Shown: one piece after another, positions 29,801 through 36,240 of the stretch
Layout: every line of letters starts with the position of its first letter
How positions within the stretch are numbered: position 1 is the stretch's first letter
Origin: Metallyticus violacea
Lineage: Eukaryota; Arthropoda; Insecta; Mantodea; Metallyticidae
Direction of reading: 5' to 3'
DNA: 64,000 nucleotides
NCBI GenBank assembly: GCA_030762175.1
Contig: CM060841.1
Span: 14,547,001-14,611,000, forward strand
The notes under the pieces: generated by a model
Databases searched by the model: none
What the model saw: the letters and a program-made list of their open reading frames with translations, nothing else
Told to the model about the DNA's origin: nothing
Program-made: the position numbers and the translations under genes

Positions 29801-30598
29801 TATGTGCAGTTTTGTACTAAATTGTTTATTATCAGATTCAAGAGTAGAGAAAATGAATAAGATTTTGGAATTTTTAGGAAAATTAAGGGATAAGTGGAGA
29901 AGAAGTATAAGGAAGGAGCTTGGTGGCACACAGTGGTGAAAATTTTATTTATTTTAGGGGTTCTTTACTATACATATAACCAGGTGGTTAAGAAATGGAG
30001 AACCTGAATTTTGGTACTGCCAACTTTTAGAGTCCTTGTGTGTTTATGTAAATTAAATTGTAATGTGGTTGCTGAAAATGGATTGAAAATGTATAATTAA
30101 CAAATGGATGTAATTATGAAACTATATGAATAGTTGCAAAGGTAGCAAGGAAAAATGTGAATTTAAATATATAATTAATAGCTGAAATAAAATCATTCAT
30201 TCATTTCAAATTGTTGGCAATAAATGCATACACACCACAGTGGTGAGCAATAATGATGGTATGACAATTATGATTATGCTAATAACAATGATGACAACAA
30301 TAATAACTATGGCATATCTTTTAATGATAATAGTGGTGGTGGTGATGGTGGCAGCTGTGGTAGTGACAATGGCAGCAGTGGTGGCTTGCAAGATAAATTT
30401 GTGATAATTTGTAACATTAATGAAAATATGCTTAATTTCACAAAAGTGAATAAAATATTAATTACTAAAACTACTGATTAAACTCTGTTACAGCTTTATA
30501 AGAACCTTCAAGCAGCTATATTTCAAAATCCTGGTGCTATGGAAAGGCCTTTGTGGTGGAAAGAAATTGTTGCTGCATCATCCAAGTCAAAGCTCTAA
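2445..30598 (+). CDS. ACOX3-like peroxisomal acyl-CoA oxidase, gene 1 (3' part, eleven exons)
   Basis: Exons 2445-2592, 3117-3291, 3772-3887, 4337-4500, 5764-5886, 12203-12323, 15526-15762, 21881-22035, 22937-23072, 26505-26659 and 30494-30598 all have AG acceptors and GT donors and join in one open frame of 544 residues plus stop. Landmarks in order: CYALTE and AHGT (FAD and substrate binding), [73 protein letters not shown] (holding the Glu that acts as catalytic base in acyl-CoA oxidases), and C-terminal SKL, a type 1 peroxisomal targeting signal. The family takes two electrons from a fatty acyl-CoA via FAD and passes them to oxygen, giving trans-2-enoyl-CoA and H2O2. Resemblance is to ACOX3, which in vertebrates handles 2-methyl-branched substrates; the substrate here is inferred. 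About 143 residues are off the left edge, counting from gene 2. No frameshift or stop is seen. Confidence 0.93.
3117..3291 (+). CDS. Gene 1 exon ([13 protein letters not shown] to GVDNG)
   Basis: Acceptor is a T/C-rich tract ending CCCCCCAG. Encodes [27 protein letters not shown] and GLNGVDNG, the middle beta-domain of the family. The donor is GTAGGT. Ends in phase 2. Confidence 0.93.
3772..3887 (+). CDS. Gene 1 exon ([16 protein letters not shown])
   Basis: Encodes [18 protein letters not shown] and [13 protein letters not shown], the loop before the C-terminal alpha-domain. Acceptor is ACTGAAACAG, donor GTGAGT. Phase 2 in, phase 1 out. Confidence 0.92.
4337..4500 (+). CDS. Gene 1 exon ([19 protein letters not shown])
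   Basis: Encodes [20 protein letters not shown] and [10 protein letters not shown], then a hinge ending IIEYQLQ. The two arginine motifs are typical of the helices that contact FAD and acyl-CoA. Acceptor GGGTTGTAG, donor GTTTGT. Confidence 0.92.
4868..5028 (-). repeat. Fold-back element P1, degraded copy
   Basis: Inverted arms (about 4880-4925 and 4940-4985) share TTGTATGATTGAGTC and ACACTCTTATTG with the other P1 elements. The right side carries the P1 head in minus orientation (ATAATTAGCTTTACTGTA...AGTTCC). No hammerhead-like core is left at the apex. Confidence 0.7.
5307..5622 (-). mobile_element. SINE B, complete copy with perfect target-site duplication
   Basis: A tRNA-derived SINE on the minus strand, element 5320-5609. 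Its head reads GGTGGCTGAGATCGTTAAGGC and has a B box AGTTCAAATCC (5541-5551, complement), so it is a candidate RNA polymerase III unit. The body contains CCTAAGTTTAGG and ATTTGCCATTTATGAGGACTGAGG. It is flanked by a perfect 13-bp direct repeat, CTTCCCTCTTATT, at 5307-5319 and 5610-5622. This is the best copy for defining the family. Confidence 0.88.
5764..5886 (+). CDS. Gene 1 exon ([14 protein letters not shown])
   Basis: Exactly 41 codons, phase 0 at both ends. Encodes [17 protein letters not shown] and [12 protein letters not shown], helices of the first alpha-helical domain. Acceptor is a long T tract ending TTTCAG, donor GTGAGT. Confidence 0.92.
6044..6087 (-). ncRNA. Hammerhead-ribozyme-like motif, copy 1
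   Basis: Read on the minus strand, 44 nt: stem I strand GGAA, core CUGAAGA (fits CUGANGA), a U, stem II GGAGC...GCUCC with a 5-nt loop and the U paired to A next to the core, GAAAC, a 3-nt loop closed by AC/GU (very short stem III), U at the cleavage position, then UUCC pairing with GGAA. This is the layout of minimal type I hammerheads known from Penelope-like elements. Activity is untested, and U-A rather than G-C next to the core is unusual. Confidence 0.65.
6604..6647 (+). ncRNA. Hammerhead-ribozyme-like motif, copy 2
   Basis: Same 44-nt sequence as the 6044-6087 copy but on the plus strand, in the opposite inverted arm. Core CUGAAGA and GAAAC, stem II GGAGC/GCUCC with loop AAUUA, and stem I GGAA/UUCC are all intact. 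Identity of the two copies may reflect recent arm duplication rather than selection. Confidence 0.65.
6748..7165 (-). repeat. Fold-back element P1, split by a SINE A insertion
   Basis: 6748-6780 (ATGATTGAGTTGAACTAAACACTC) and 7081-7165 (CTCCACTTACTTGT..., TGATTTCAATTATATAATTGACTTCACTG, AAGTTCC) together are one P1 arm plus P1 head in minus orientation. The SINE A at 6781-7080 interrupts them and duplicated 12 bp of P1. Confidence 0.7.
6769..7092 (+). mobile_element. SINE A, complete copy with perfect target-site duplication
   Basis: tRNA-derived SINE, element 6781-7080, flanked by perfect 12-bp repeats ACTCTTATTGCT (6769-6780 and 7081-7092). The head, GGTTCTGGTGGTGTAGTGGT, resembles a tRNA A-box region. 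The anticodon-like loop CTTCTAA suggests an Arg tRNA origin, and GGTTCAAACCC at 6838-6848 is a good B box. The tRNA-unrelated body holds AAAATCC, TATGGCTTCC, GGAAGTAAAGC and GACCTGAGATGTTAAAGAGCATC, with an A-rich tail. Confidence 0.88.
7166..8016. other. Intronic sequence, nothing recognised
   Basis: Part of the 6.3-kb intron 5887-12202. AT-rich with no supported reading frame and no repeat that I can match elsewhere in the window. Confidence 0.5.
8017..8096. repeat. Compound trinucleotide microsatellite (CAT/CAC)
   Basis: CAT repeats pass into about ten CAC units and back to CAT. The histidine-only frame over it is an artefact of the repeat. Confidence 0.95.
8823..9100 (-). pseudogene. Non-LTR retrotransposon reverse transcriptase fragment
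   Basis: Minus strand reads [20 protein letters not shown], then [11 protein letters not shown]. These are reverse transcriptase motifs 4 and 5, including the catalytic F-ADD box, in the form seen in jockey- and CR1-like LINEs. The frame is open over about 80 codons, with the rest of the element missing or unrecognisable. Confidence 0.85.
9721..10955 (+). mobile_element. mariner transposon, inactive
   Basis: About 1.24 kb, bounded by degraded inverted termini (GAGGGATATTCTAAAAGTTAT at 9721 against AACTTTTACGAG...CCCCTT near 10955). The plus strand encodes a broken mariner transposase: ETWIHY near 10340, [24 protein letters not shown]-like text near 10590, LAP and [23 protein letters not shown] in pieces. 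Stops and frameshifts are frequent. The third catalytic motif, normally SPDLAPSDY, reads QNLAPVIT, so its aspartates are gone. It lies in the intron 5887-12202. Confidence 0.85.
10956..12202. other. Intronic sequence, nothing recognised
   Basis: Rest of the intron before exon 12203. A short (TA)n run lies near 11409. The open frames here are AT-rich and show no family resemblance. Confidence 0.5.
12203..12323 (+). CDS. Gene 1 exon ([17 protein letters not shown])
   Basis: Encodes [20 protein letters not shown] and [18 protein letters not shown], the highly conserved REACGGHGY signature close to the FAD pyrophosphate site. Acceptor CTTTTCTTCTAG, donor GTAACT. Phase 0 in, phase 1 out. Confidence 0.94.
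12324..13905. other. Intronic sequence, no gene recognised
   Basis: Part of the intron 12324-15525. 12500-12800 is less AT-rich and could be an old repeat relic (the frame at 12606 includes [12 protein letters not shown]), but I cannot assign it. Confidence 0.4.
13906..14340 (-). pseudogene. Retrotransposon reverse transcriptase C-terminal fragment
   Basis: A 144-codon minus-strand frame containing [43 protein letters not shown] and [21 protein letters not shown]. It resembles, from memory, the C-terminal part of LINE polyproteins common in arthropod genomes. The open frame is long for this AT-rich DNA, so the copy may be fairly young. It is antisense in an intron of gene 1. Confidence 0.55.
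14502..14852. repeat. Long palindrome with 165-170-bp arms
   Basis: Imperfect inverted arms 14502-14666 and 14682-14852 with only about 15 bases between them; the innermost pairing is CCTTTGCTCAT with ATGAGCAAAGG. An arm block AACACTCTTAATGTTTCACT resembles the arm of the P1 fold-back elements, so this may be a distant relative. Confidence 0.8.
15526..15762 (+). CDS. Gene 1 exon with the catalytic glutamate motif
   Basis: The longest gene 1 exon, 237 bases. It encodes [21 protein letters not shown], then [14 protein letters not shown] and a linker ending GEVCQVK. The Glu of TYEGDN corresponds to the catalytic base that takes the alpha proton in acyl-CoA oxidases. Acceptor CATAACAG, donor GTAAGA. 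Confidence 0.94.
15935..16216 (-). mobile_element. SINE A copy
   Basis: Minus-strand SINE A. The body holds GATGCTTTTTAACATCTCAG, TTTACTTCCC and an A12 run, and the tRNA-like head (GAGGCAAGTATGATTACCACTATACCACCAGACC) is at its right end. It directly abuts a SINE B fragment. Confidence 0.85.
16217..16453 (-). mobile_element. SINE B fragment adjoining SINE A
   Basis: Starts within the SINE B tail (GACACTGATGATACATGAG) directly after the SINE A head and runs to the tRNA-like head (TTAACGATCTCGGTCACCATGTTGG). The 3' terminal block present in complete copies is missing at the junction. Confidence 0.82.
16800..19200 (-). pseudogene. Non-LTR retrotransposon with endonuclease and reverse transcriptase, decayed
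   Basis: The minus strand shows, in transcription order: a frame at 19003-19188 ([20 protein letters not shown]); an APE-type endonuclease relic including [18 protein letters not shown] near 18450, and a HFPLLTNI terminus near 18100; and a reverse transcriptase relic with [13 protein letters not shown] near 16950. Many frameshifts separate the pieces. A truncated SINE A interrupts it at 18239-18379. The clade is not resolved. Confidence 0.75.
18230..18388 (+). mobile_element. SINE A, 3'-deleted copy with target-site duplication
   Basis: Element 18239-18379: tRNA-like head GGTCCTAGTGGTGTAGTAGT, B box GGTTCAATCC, body to TATGGCTTCCTGAAGGGAAG, then an A run. It is flanked by AAAGTTAAT at 18230-18238 and 18380-18388. 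The family's distal half is missing. It inserted into the LINE relic 16800-19200. Confidence 0.85.
19285..19366. repeat. Penelope-like terminal repeat fragment
   Basis: Shares TAGTTTTCCTCTTTTAGAAA and CTATTAGTGATGTAAGTGTT with the inverted arms at 6.6 and 32.7 kb. Only the segment 3' of the hammerhead core survives. Confidence 0.75.
19370..19585 (-). mobile_element. SINE B copy, tail-truncated
   Basis: Minus strand. Contains the tRNA-like head (TTAACGACCTTGGCCACCTGTGG, complement) and the body AAGTTTAGGATACC and CATTTATGAGGACTGAG. Its tail end abuts the Penelope-like fragment that ends near 19366. Confidence 0.82.
19740..20440 (-). pseudogene. Penelope-like element fragment with GIY-YIG endonuclease
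   Basis: Minus strand, in order: [17 protein letters not shown] linker, KPGIYQI (the GIY half), a (TA)n insertion, [20 protein letters not shown] (degraded YIG half), [21 protein letters not shown], and the C-terminus FMNFRSQQ-like text. 19745-19800 carries a P1-like terminal block (GTGAAGC, ACTCTTATGCTCCACT), which links P1 ends to a coding PLE. No reverse transcriptase catalytic box is seen. Confidence 0.8.
20212..20237. repeat. (TA)n microsatellite inside the PLE endonuclease
   Basis: An AT-dinucleotide run of about 25 bases falls between the GIY and YIG halves of the Penelope-like endonuclease relic. Confidence 0.9.
20449..20725 (-). mobile_element. SINE B copy with approximate target-site duplication
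   Basis: Minus strand, full-length in outline: tail GAGTAGTGTTTAATGCCTG at the left, head TTAACGACCTCGGCCACCTGTGG at the right. ATGAATATATATGAG on the left and ATGAATATATGAG on the right look like a duplication differing by one TA unit. Confidence 0.85.
20816..20882. repeat. (AAT)n microsatellite
   Basis: About 22 uninterrupted AAT units. Likely polymorphic. Confidence 0.97.
21881..22035 (+). CDS. Gene 1 exon ([16 protein letters not shown])
   Basis: Encodes [20 protein letters not shown], a polar linker [10 protein letters not shown], then [12 protein letters not shown]: the start of the second alpha-helical domain. Acceptor CTGTTTGCAG, donor GTAAGA. Confidence 0.92.
22937..23072 (+). CDS. 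Gene 1 exon ([18 protein letters not shown])
   Basis: Encodes [11 protein letters not shown], then [17 protein letters not shown], a helical segment typical of the ACOX C-terminal domain. Acceptor TGCTTTCAG, donor GTAACC. Phase 0 in, phase 1 out. Confidence 0.92.
23190..23462 (-). mobile_element. SINE B copy
   Basis: Minus strand, full-length in outline: GTGTTTAATGCTCATTTTTACTACTGAGG at the left (in parts shared with the 5.3-kb copy), CCTAAGTTTATGG, ATTTGCCATTTATGAG, and the head TTAACAACCTCAGCCACCTGTGG. A CATA tetranucleotide run (23161-23178) precedes it. Confidence 0.86.
23897..24084 (+). mobile_element. Fold-back element P1 with perfect 14-bp target-site duplication
   Basis: Element 23911-24070 (160 bp). 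Head AATTGGAACTTG, then inverted arms built on AATTGATATCATTGTATGAT and TTCAGTTGAACTACACACTC around a short apex (AAATGTAAATTTATG). Flanked by AATTTAAATAAATT at 23897-23910 and 24071-24084. The apex has lost the hammerhead-like core. It has no coding capacity. Confidence 0.85.
24251..24499 (+). mobile_element. Fold-back element P1 with hammerhead-like apex
   Basis: Element 24261-24489. Head TGGAACTTGTACAG, arms ATCATAGAATGATTGAGT and AAACACTTTTATTGCTCCA, apex with GAACCAGTTTCATGAACC opposite GAAGGTTCTAC and a CTGACGATG box near 24399. Direct repeats ATTATGAACG and ATTATGAATG (one mismatch) flank it. The downstream GAAAC box is lost on the plus strand. Confidence 0.82.
26040..26345 (+). pseudogene. 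Relic of a multicopy protein, family unnamed
   Basis: An open stretch reading [42 protein letters not shown], then past a stop [20 protein letters not shown]. The order (helix, WK.L.KN, E..F..KL.DL..IAH, EEDK.FL..Q) recalls an uncharacterised protein type that I believe recurs in many arthropod genomes. This rests on memory and needs a search. No function is claimed. Confidence 0.35.
26505..26659 (+). CDS. Gene 1 exon ([21 protein letters not shown])
   Basis: Encodes [20 protein letters not shown], then [21 protein letters not shown] and SDGQ. The AVALxDALxPPDFxLxSxIGxxDG motif is a hallmark of the ACOX C-terminus. Acceptor TTTTAAATAG, donor GTTAGT. Confidence 0.94.
26799..27110 (+). pseudogene. 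LINE C-terminal fragment with zinc-knuckle-like motif
   Basis: Frame with [41 protein letters not shown] and [17 protein letters not shown], which matches the C-x2-C-x(n)-H tail that closes many jockey- and R1-type LINE polyproteins. Isolated fragment. Confidence 0.65.
27411..27700. repeat. Direct repeat pair, about 90 bp each
   Basis: 27411-27505 and 27604-27695 share AGCTAGTAT, CCCTTGATTGG, TTTCCAG, GGTTGGCACC or GGCTGGCACC, GAATCTAAAT and CTTACATGC in order. The origin is unknown. Confidence 0.7.
27900..30493. other. Intronic sequence, no gene recognised
   Basis: Rest of the last intron of gene 1 (26660-30493). It contains a trinucleotide-rich, degenerate ATG/GTG tract around 30230-30400 and several weak open frames without family resemblance. 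Confidence 0.5.
30494..30598 (+). CDS. Gene 1 last exon with peroxisomal signal SKL
   Basis: Encodes [19 protein letters not shown], then [15 protein letters not shown] and stop TAA at 30596-30598. The terminal SKL is the strongest form of the type 1 peroxisomal targeting signal. Acceptor CTCTGTTACAG. Confidence 0.95.
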   Translation, partial: LYKNLQAAIFQNPGAMERPLWWKEIVAASSKSKL

Positions 30599-30628
30599 GT
30601 ATTAGAAAGATGTGTTTTAATAATTATT

Positions 30629-30634
30629 AATAAA
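30629..30634 (+). promoter_or_regulatory. Polyadenylation signal AATAAA of gene 1
   Basis: AATAAA lies 30 bases after the stop codon. A second AATAAA at 30994-30999, followed about 20 bases later by a T/G-rich stretch, could serve a longer transcript. Confidence 0.55.
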
Positions 30635-31410
30635 GAAAATTGTAATAATAATATTAACATTAAAATGTTTATTAAGAACTTACAATTTTATGCTTACATT
30701 CTGATTGTATGAATGGCGGTTCAAGAAGTATCTGAACTAACTCAGATATCAACAGATCCACAGCTGTCAGCTGACTTCATGTCATTTCTCTGATTCATCT
30801 GAAATTTATTTTGTTATTTCATTTATGTTCTTTTATTTATTTTTTCTATATTGTATAACCAGCATAAGAATGTCTGCAATGAAGAGTGTTGCTTGATGAT
30901 TAATGCAGTGCCTTTAGATTTTATTGGATGATTTTACATTCCAGTGTGCCTTGTGTGCCATTCTTATACAAGATGAAACATTATTCATCTGCAAATAAAA
31001 ATTGTTCTGGAAAACTAATTCCATTAAAATAATGAACTAAATATGTAACATGCATAAAAGATATATTACGTGTCCTTTATATCAACCCAATAAGTTTTGA
31101 TCTAGTTTTCTTTTGAAATGATGAATGCACAAATTTTGATTATAACAAGTTCATTGGTACCTATGTGAAGTCTTGGGCAACTTTATTCTTAGAATAAGTG
31201 AGAGAGGTAACATATCTATCATGGTGTTTAATCCAAGTATACTGATTTAACAAAAGGCATTATGGTATGCAGGAGGAATGATTGTGCTAAAATCAGCCAG
31301 TATTTCCAAATACTAATATACCTATGAACTTATAGTCATGTATCATTAATTATAAGTTTTGAATAATTGAGTGGAATTTGTAACACTTACATCACTAATA
31401 GTTTAAAAAA

Positions 31411-31454
31411 GGAAAACTAAGTTTCTGGAGCTAATCGCTCCCATCTTCAGTTCC
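31411..31454 (-). ncRNA. Hammerhead-ribozyme-like motif, copy 3
   Basis: Minus strand. Same 44-nt plan as at 6044-6087 with one loop change (GAUUA-type loop after GGAGC). Core CUGAAGA and GAAAC, stem I GGAA/UUCC and stem II GGAGC/GCUCC are intact. Confidence 0.65.
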
Positions 31455-32675
31455 AGTTTGACTGCCGGCCTTGTTCTTCATGGTGGTTTTTGGTTTGTCT
31501 CTGGTGGCAGTTGGATGAACTTCTGTATTAAGATGTCACTTGGTGGGATTTCAAAGTTGAAAATGCTACATTTGTTCTTCCAGATATAAATGTTTTCCCA
31601 GACTGCGAGTTCTGTTTTCCCTGTAATGTTTTTAAGTAGTTTGGGATTCCTGTTATTTATGTTTTTCATTCCAAAAATGCCAAGCTACTGCTGATTTTAC
31701 TTCTTGTCTTTGTTTTATGTTCCTGATGTGTTCTTTTGCTTGTGTTTTTATGTTTCTTTTTGTCTTTCCTATGTAAATTTTTTCACAATTGATACATTCC
31801 ATCTAATATATTCCTGATTTGTTCTCTTGAGTTTAGAATCCTCTTTAAGTTTAGAATTTAGTATATTTTTATGGAGTAACTGTTTTTGGAGCTAAAATAA
31901 TGTTATGTTTTATGAAAATTTTTGGAATTTATAGAAGATGGATGATATGTGAATTTTTGGTACATTCTGTTTTCTTCCTTACTAGGAATAAGAGTACTGA
32001 TGTCTTTGATTCTTTTTTGTTCCTTGCTCTGTGTATTTTCTTATATACCACTTCTTGTTTGAAACCATTTTCTATAGCTATATTTATTACATTGCTCAGT
32101 TCTAAATCATATTCTTCTCTGTTCATATTCTTCCTTGCAACCTGTGTGCAAGGAAGAAAATAGAATGTACCAGAAATTCACATATCATCCATCTTCTATA
32201 AATTCCAAAAGATTTTCATAAAACATAACATTATTTTAGCTCCAAAACAGTTACTCCATAAAAAATATACTAAATTCTAAAATTAAAGAGGATTCTAAAC
32301 TCAAGAGAACAAATCAGGAATATATTAGATGGAATGTATCAATTGTGAAAAAATTTACATAGGAAAGACAAAAAGAAACGTAAAAACATGAGCAAAAGAA
32401 CACATCAGGAACATAAAACAAAGATAGGAAGAAAAATCAGCAGTAGCTTGGCATTTTTGGAATGAAAAACATAATATAAACAGGAATCCCAAACTACTTA
32501 AAAACATTACAGAGAAAACAGAACTTGCCGTCTGGGAAAACATTTATATCTGGAAGAACAAATGTAGCATTTTCAACTTTGAAATCCCACCAAGTGATGT
32601 CTTAATATAGAAGTTCATCCAACCGCCACAGAGACAAACCAAACCATCATGAAGAAAAAGGTCAGCAGTCAAACT

Positions 32676-32719
32676 GGAACTGAAGATGAGAGGGATTAGC
32701 TCCAGAAACATAGTTTTCC
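32676..32719 (+). ncRNA. Hammerhead-ribozyme-like motif, copy 4 (stem II damaged)
   Basis: The plus-strand partner of copy 3 in the other palindrome arm. The core boxes and stem I are kept, but the stem II 5' strand reads GAGAGGG against GCUCC, which breaks the helix. Probably inactive. Confidence 0.6.
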
Positions 32720-33069
32720 TATTTTAAACTATTAGTGATGTAAGTGTTACAAATTTGACTCAATTATTCAAAACTTAAACATCACTGTTACAAATGTCCA
32801 CCATATTTAACTAATCATTAATTATACTTATTCATTCATTATCAGGGCTCTCAAAATGAAGAATTGGTTCTTCCAATCTTGTTTCTTTAAACAGAAGTTT
32901 CCTAGTGCCATGCAAAACTTTATATGATTATAGTATCACATTAAAATTCTTTGAATCATTTCTTCTTAGAATATCACCAATTTTCTTCATCCAGCTCAAT
33001 TACCTAAACATTGTCTGTACTAAATATTTTTAGCATTATTCAAGAAAGTGATCCAGAGTTATTGTGCCT

Positions 33070-33345
33070 ATGTCTAATGGTAACCATACTTGCCTCCTAA
33101 ACCGAAATTCCAGGGTTCGATTCTGGCCAGGATTGATGGATTTTTTTGAGCGTAAAAATCCCAAGTATGGCTTCCTTCTGAAGGGAAGTAAAGCCATGGG
33201 TTCCATGTTATACATTTAAGGCACAATAAAGAACCTCAAGCCTGATAAAAGAGCCTGTGAGCAAAATTTGTTGCCCGTTTCATGCCCTGAATTGAATGGG
33301 ATGCCAATGAACTGAGATGTTAAAGAGCATCTGTAAATAAACCAA
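33070..33345 (+). mobile_element. SINE A copy, 5'-damaged
   Basis: Begins inside the tRNA-like head (GGTAACCATACTTGCCTCC, B box GGTTCGATTC) and runs through the whole body to TGAGATGTTAAAGAGCATC. The anticodon-like loop here reads CTCCTAA. No clear target-site duplication. Confidence 0.85.
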
Positions 33346-33349
33346 TCAA

Positions 33350-34054
33350 TTTCTCTGTCTAAGCTACATATATGTCAATAATTTACATTTAATGATTTAA
33401 TTATTAATGCACTTCTCTGCTAATGTACTTAATATTGACCACAGTGCCTATAAAAAAAAACAATGTATTAAAATCACATTTGTACTATAAACTATTTGAA
33501 AATAGCTGTATATTAATATGGTAAATCATTAAATGGAACGAAAATATGATTAAATTAATACTGAAAAGAAGTAAACAAGTCTTTTATAAAATTATTGTTT
33601 ATAGTTTATGATTGTTAGCTTTTATATAATTATATGTATCTTCAGCTCATTATTTGATATGTTATGATGCACACAGTTTAAGGACTTTTGTTATTTGTTT
33701 ATCATAGTTAGGTTGTGCTACAATTAGTCTGTACATTGTACCAAGTTGTTTGTATGTGAGCCTCATTAAGATGTAATAAGAGTGTCCATGAAAGCAAATA
33801 ACCATGAAACAAAGTTGAAAATCAGTAATGTTAAAAATTTAAGGCTGAAAGCTCTACAGTTTTGAATATTTACTTTGCCTGTTCTTACTTCTTTCTTTTG
33901 ATTCCATTAGCATTATACTTTCTATTAAATACTAAAGAGTCATTTTTAGTGGAGATAATTAACAGAAAGTCATAGGCTAATCTGAGTATTATATAATTAA
34001 TATTAGTATTTTTATTGATTTTTTTTCTTACAGAGATTATTGATTCTCCCTAAG
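33350..34054. other. Intergenic sequence, nothing recognised
   Basis: AT-rich spacer between the SINE A copy and the nested fold-back elements. Confidence 0.5.
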
Positions 34055-34539
34055 ATATATCTTTAACTAAAATTGTTAATTGGAATATTGTACAGTAAAG
34101 CTAATCATATATCCTACACTTAGGTATTCATTTTTTACACTAAACTCCATTTACTTACATAAAATAAGTTGGGAGAGTTCTCCTGAAACACATCTTATTT
34201 TATGTAAGTAAATGGAGTTTGGTGTAAAAAATAAATACCTAAGTGTAGGATACATTATCACTCCATTGTCAACAGCTTCATAAGTACAATATTTAAGCTA
34301 ATCCTATATTAAGATCATTGTGTGACTGAGTTGAATTAACACTCTTTTGCTCAACTTGTTTAAATATGTAGGACCTGTTTCACAAATCCTTCATTCAGAT
34401 TGGTCCAATTGAGTCAATTAGGGGCTGACGATGCATACGAAGGGTTTGTGAAACTGATCATACATATTTAAACAAGTAAGTGGAGCAAAAGAGTGTTAAT
34501 TGGACTCAATCACACAATGATCTTAATATATATCTTTAA
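34055..34539 (+). mobile_element. Fold-back element P1 with perfect 12-bp target-site duplication
   Basis: Element 34067-34527, flanked by ATATATCTTTAA at 34055-34066 and 34528-34539. Head AATTGGAATATTGTACAG, arms TTAAGATCATTGTGTGA and TTAACACTCTTTTGC. The apex pairs GTTTCACAAATCCTTC with GAAGGGTTTGTGAAAC and holds CTGACGA at 34425-34431 followed by GAAAC at 34450-34454, a hammerhead-like pair of boxes without a clear stem II. Its head is split by a second fold-back element (34111-34307). Confidence 0.87.
34098..34307. mobile_element. Fold-back element P3 nested in P1
   Basis: Insertion 34111 to about 34294, with arms built on CTACACTTAGGTATTCATTT and ACACTAAACTCCATTTACTT paired with their near-exact complements. 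Flanked by AAGCTAATCATAT (34098-34110) and AAGCTAATCCTAT (34295-34307), a 13-bp duplication with one mismatch. Apex GGGAGAGTTCTCCTGAAAC resembles a hammerhead stem II plus GAAAC, but the CUGANGA box is lost. Confidence 0.83.
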
Positions 34540-36240
34540 ATTTATCCTCATGCTGTTTTCTTTGAATCTAAAGTAATTATTTTTGATAAATTGCTTTATT
34601 TACCAGAATAAAAAGGCTTATTTAATTTTTATAATTTATGTTCATATGTTTTGCCAGATAATCTGCCAATACATTTCTGTTAATGCTAAAATGTGAGAAG
34701 ATCCACTGAAAAATTATATGATCTTAACAAACGAAGTAATGAACTTTATATGCCAAAACCCACCTTGAAATTTTGGAGTGATAATTGAATCATTCAAACT
34801 CTGTGCTGCACTCCACTCCACTTCAAGTAGGGATGTCCATTTACTGCATTGTCATTCAGGATTCTAGCTTCTATTTTAAGATTTTGCTGCTGAAACTGGC
34901 AGCTAAATTTTTGCATGCAGCCTTTGCTTCTGTACCCAAAATTTCAAGGTAGGTTTCAGCATAAGATTTGGTACTTCCCTTGTTAGACAACTTCTATGAT
35001 GTATGTATAATTTTTCTTGCGCTTTTGAATTCTGATATTTTTTGAATTTATGTGTAAATTATTGCTTTATGGCATATAATGAAAATGACAAATTACACTT
35101 TTTTGCAATTTAGCTCCAACTTCTGAATCCATTTTTAGGTGACTTGAAGGGTCTGTCTTATTAATTTTTAATCATTCTGTGCGTAAGCATTTAGTTTAAT
35201 AGCTTATAGTACTAAATATTGAATTATTATTTTAGTATTGTTTATCAGTTGCAGATGCCAGTAATGATAGTGTGTTAAAGAATATGATAAGAATCATTGA
35301 CTTAATACTTGCCACTCTGGTACAAATTTATGTACTGTTTTCTTGAGTCATAATATTCCATGAGTCATTTATATAAATTTCCCCGTGATTTTTTACATTA
35401 TTTTGGTAATTACATTTTGACACTGCTAGCTTAGTTATTTACAATATATGTTTTATTTGTTAATTTTTAAAATCTTTCCAAAAATTTTACTAGCTACCTA
35501 TTATATTAAAATAATATAGTAAAAGTAATTCTTTAGTCTGCACATTAAGTTCCTTAAATATTTTTCTGTCATTTTCTTACACACTTCAACTTTGACATAT
35601 TTATTTCTGTGTTCTACATTTTCTGCCACAAGCGTAGAAAACTTTGAAAAGTTCAATTAAGTCTATAATAAAGTCTTTGACAAAACCACTGAAGTGATCA
35701 ATAGACATAAGATCTTTGAATTTTTACCTGTTGTTTTTCATAACAGTCTATTGGGCCTATCAGTGACAATTTCAGGTATTATATGTCTGTAGTTAGATAA
35801 GGAAACTTTTATAATGCCTAAATGCACCAATTGTCATGATAGAACTTTTTGACTTTAAGCGCCTATAAAAGAATTTTTCATTTGAAATTATCTATATTCT
35901 AAAAAGGACCAAAAAATTATATTATAAAAATATTACAAATAGCAGGTTTTAAATCGAAAACTTGTGAATACTTAGCCAATATCCAACAACAGGATAGTCT
36001 CACACTAAATATTAGGAGAGCAGTATTATTGAAAATATCATTGTACATAGCTGCTTAAAATGTTTTAGTCTTTTATTTATGGTGCCAGTAGTTTAATACA
36101 TTGTCAAAAATATTATGCACATCCCTTGGTATTTTGTGAAAGTTTATTGTAAGAAACTTTATAGGAAGTTAGAAATAATGAAGTAGTTTGATTATACATA
36201 TAAAAAAGTATTAGGTGTCACTAACAACACTAACTGATTT
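34540..36240. other. Intergenic sequence, nothing recognised
   Basis: 1.7 kb of AT-rich DNA without a supported gene. 34740-34960 contains an imperfect inverted pair (CCACCTTGAAATTTTGG with CCAAAATTTCAAGGTAGG), about 200 bases apart. Confidence 0.5.

Larger units (their letters stand above)
31354..32776. repeat. 1.42-kb palindrome of Penelope-like sequence
   Basis: Arms 31354-31980 and 32150-32776 (627 bases each) are highly similar inverted copies with about 170 bases between them. Each arm carries a decayed PLE endonuclease (minus strand in the left arm with [13 protein letters not shown] and FEIPPSDILIQKF; plus strand in the right arm) and one hammerhead-like motif at its outer part. The centre encodes, on the minus strand, YDLELSNVINIAIENGFKQ, which resembles the linker ahead of the endonuclease. 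The endonuclease frames contain stops. Confidence 0.88.

Noticed and set aside
30206..30391. Frame rich in Thr, Ile and Val
   Set aside because: Low-complexity trinucleotide tract; no conserved sequence.
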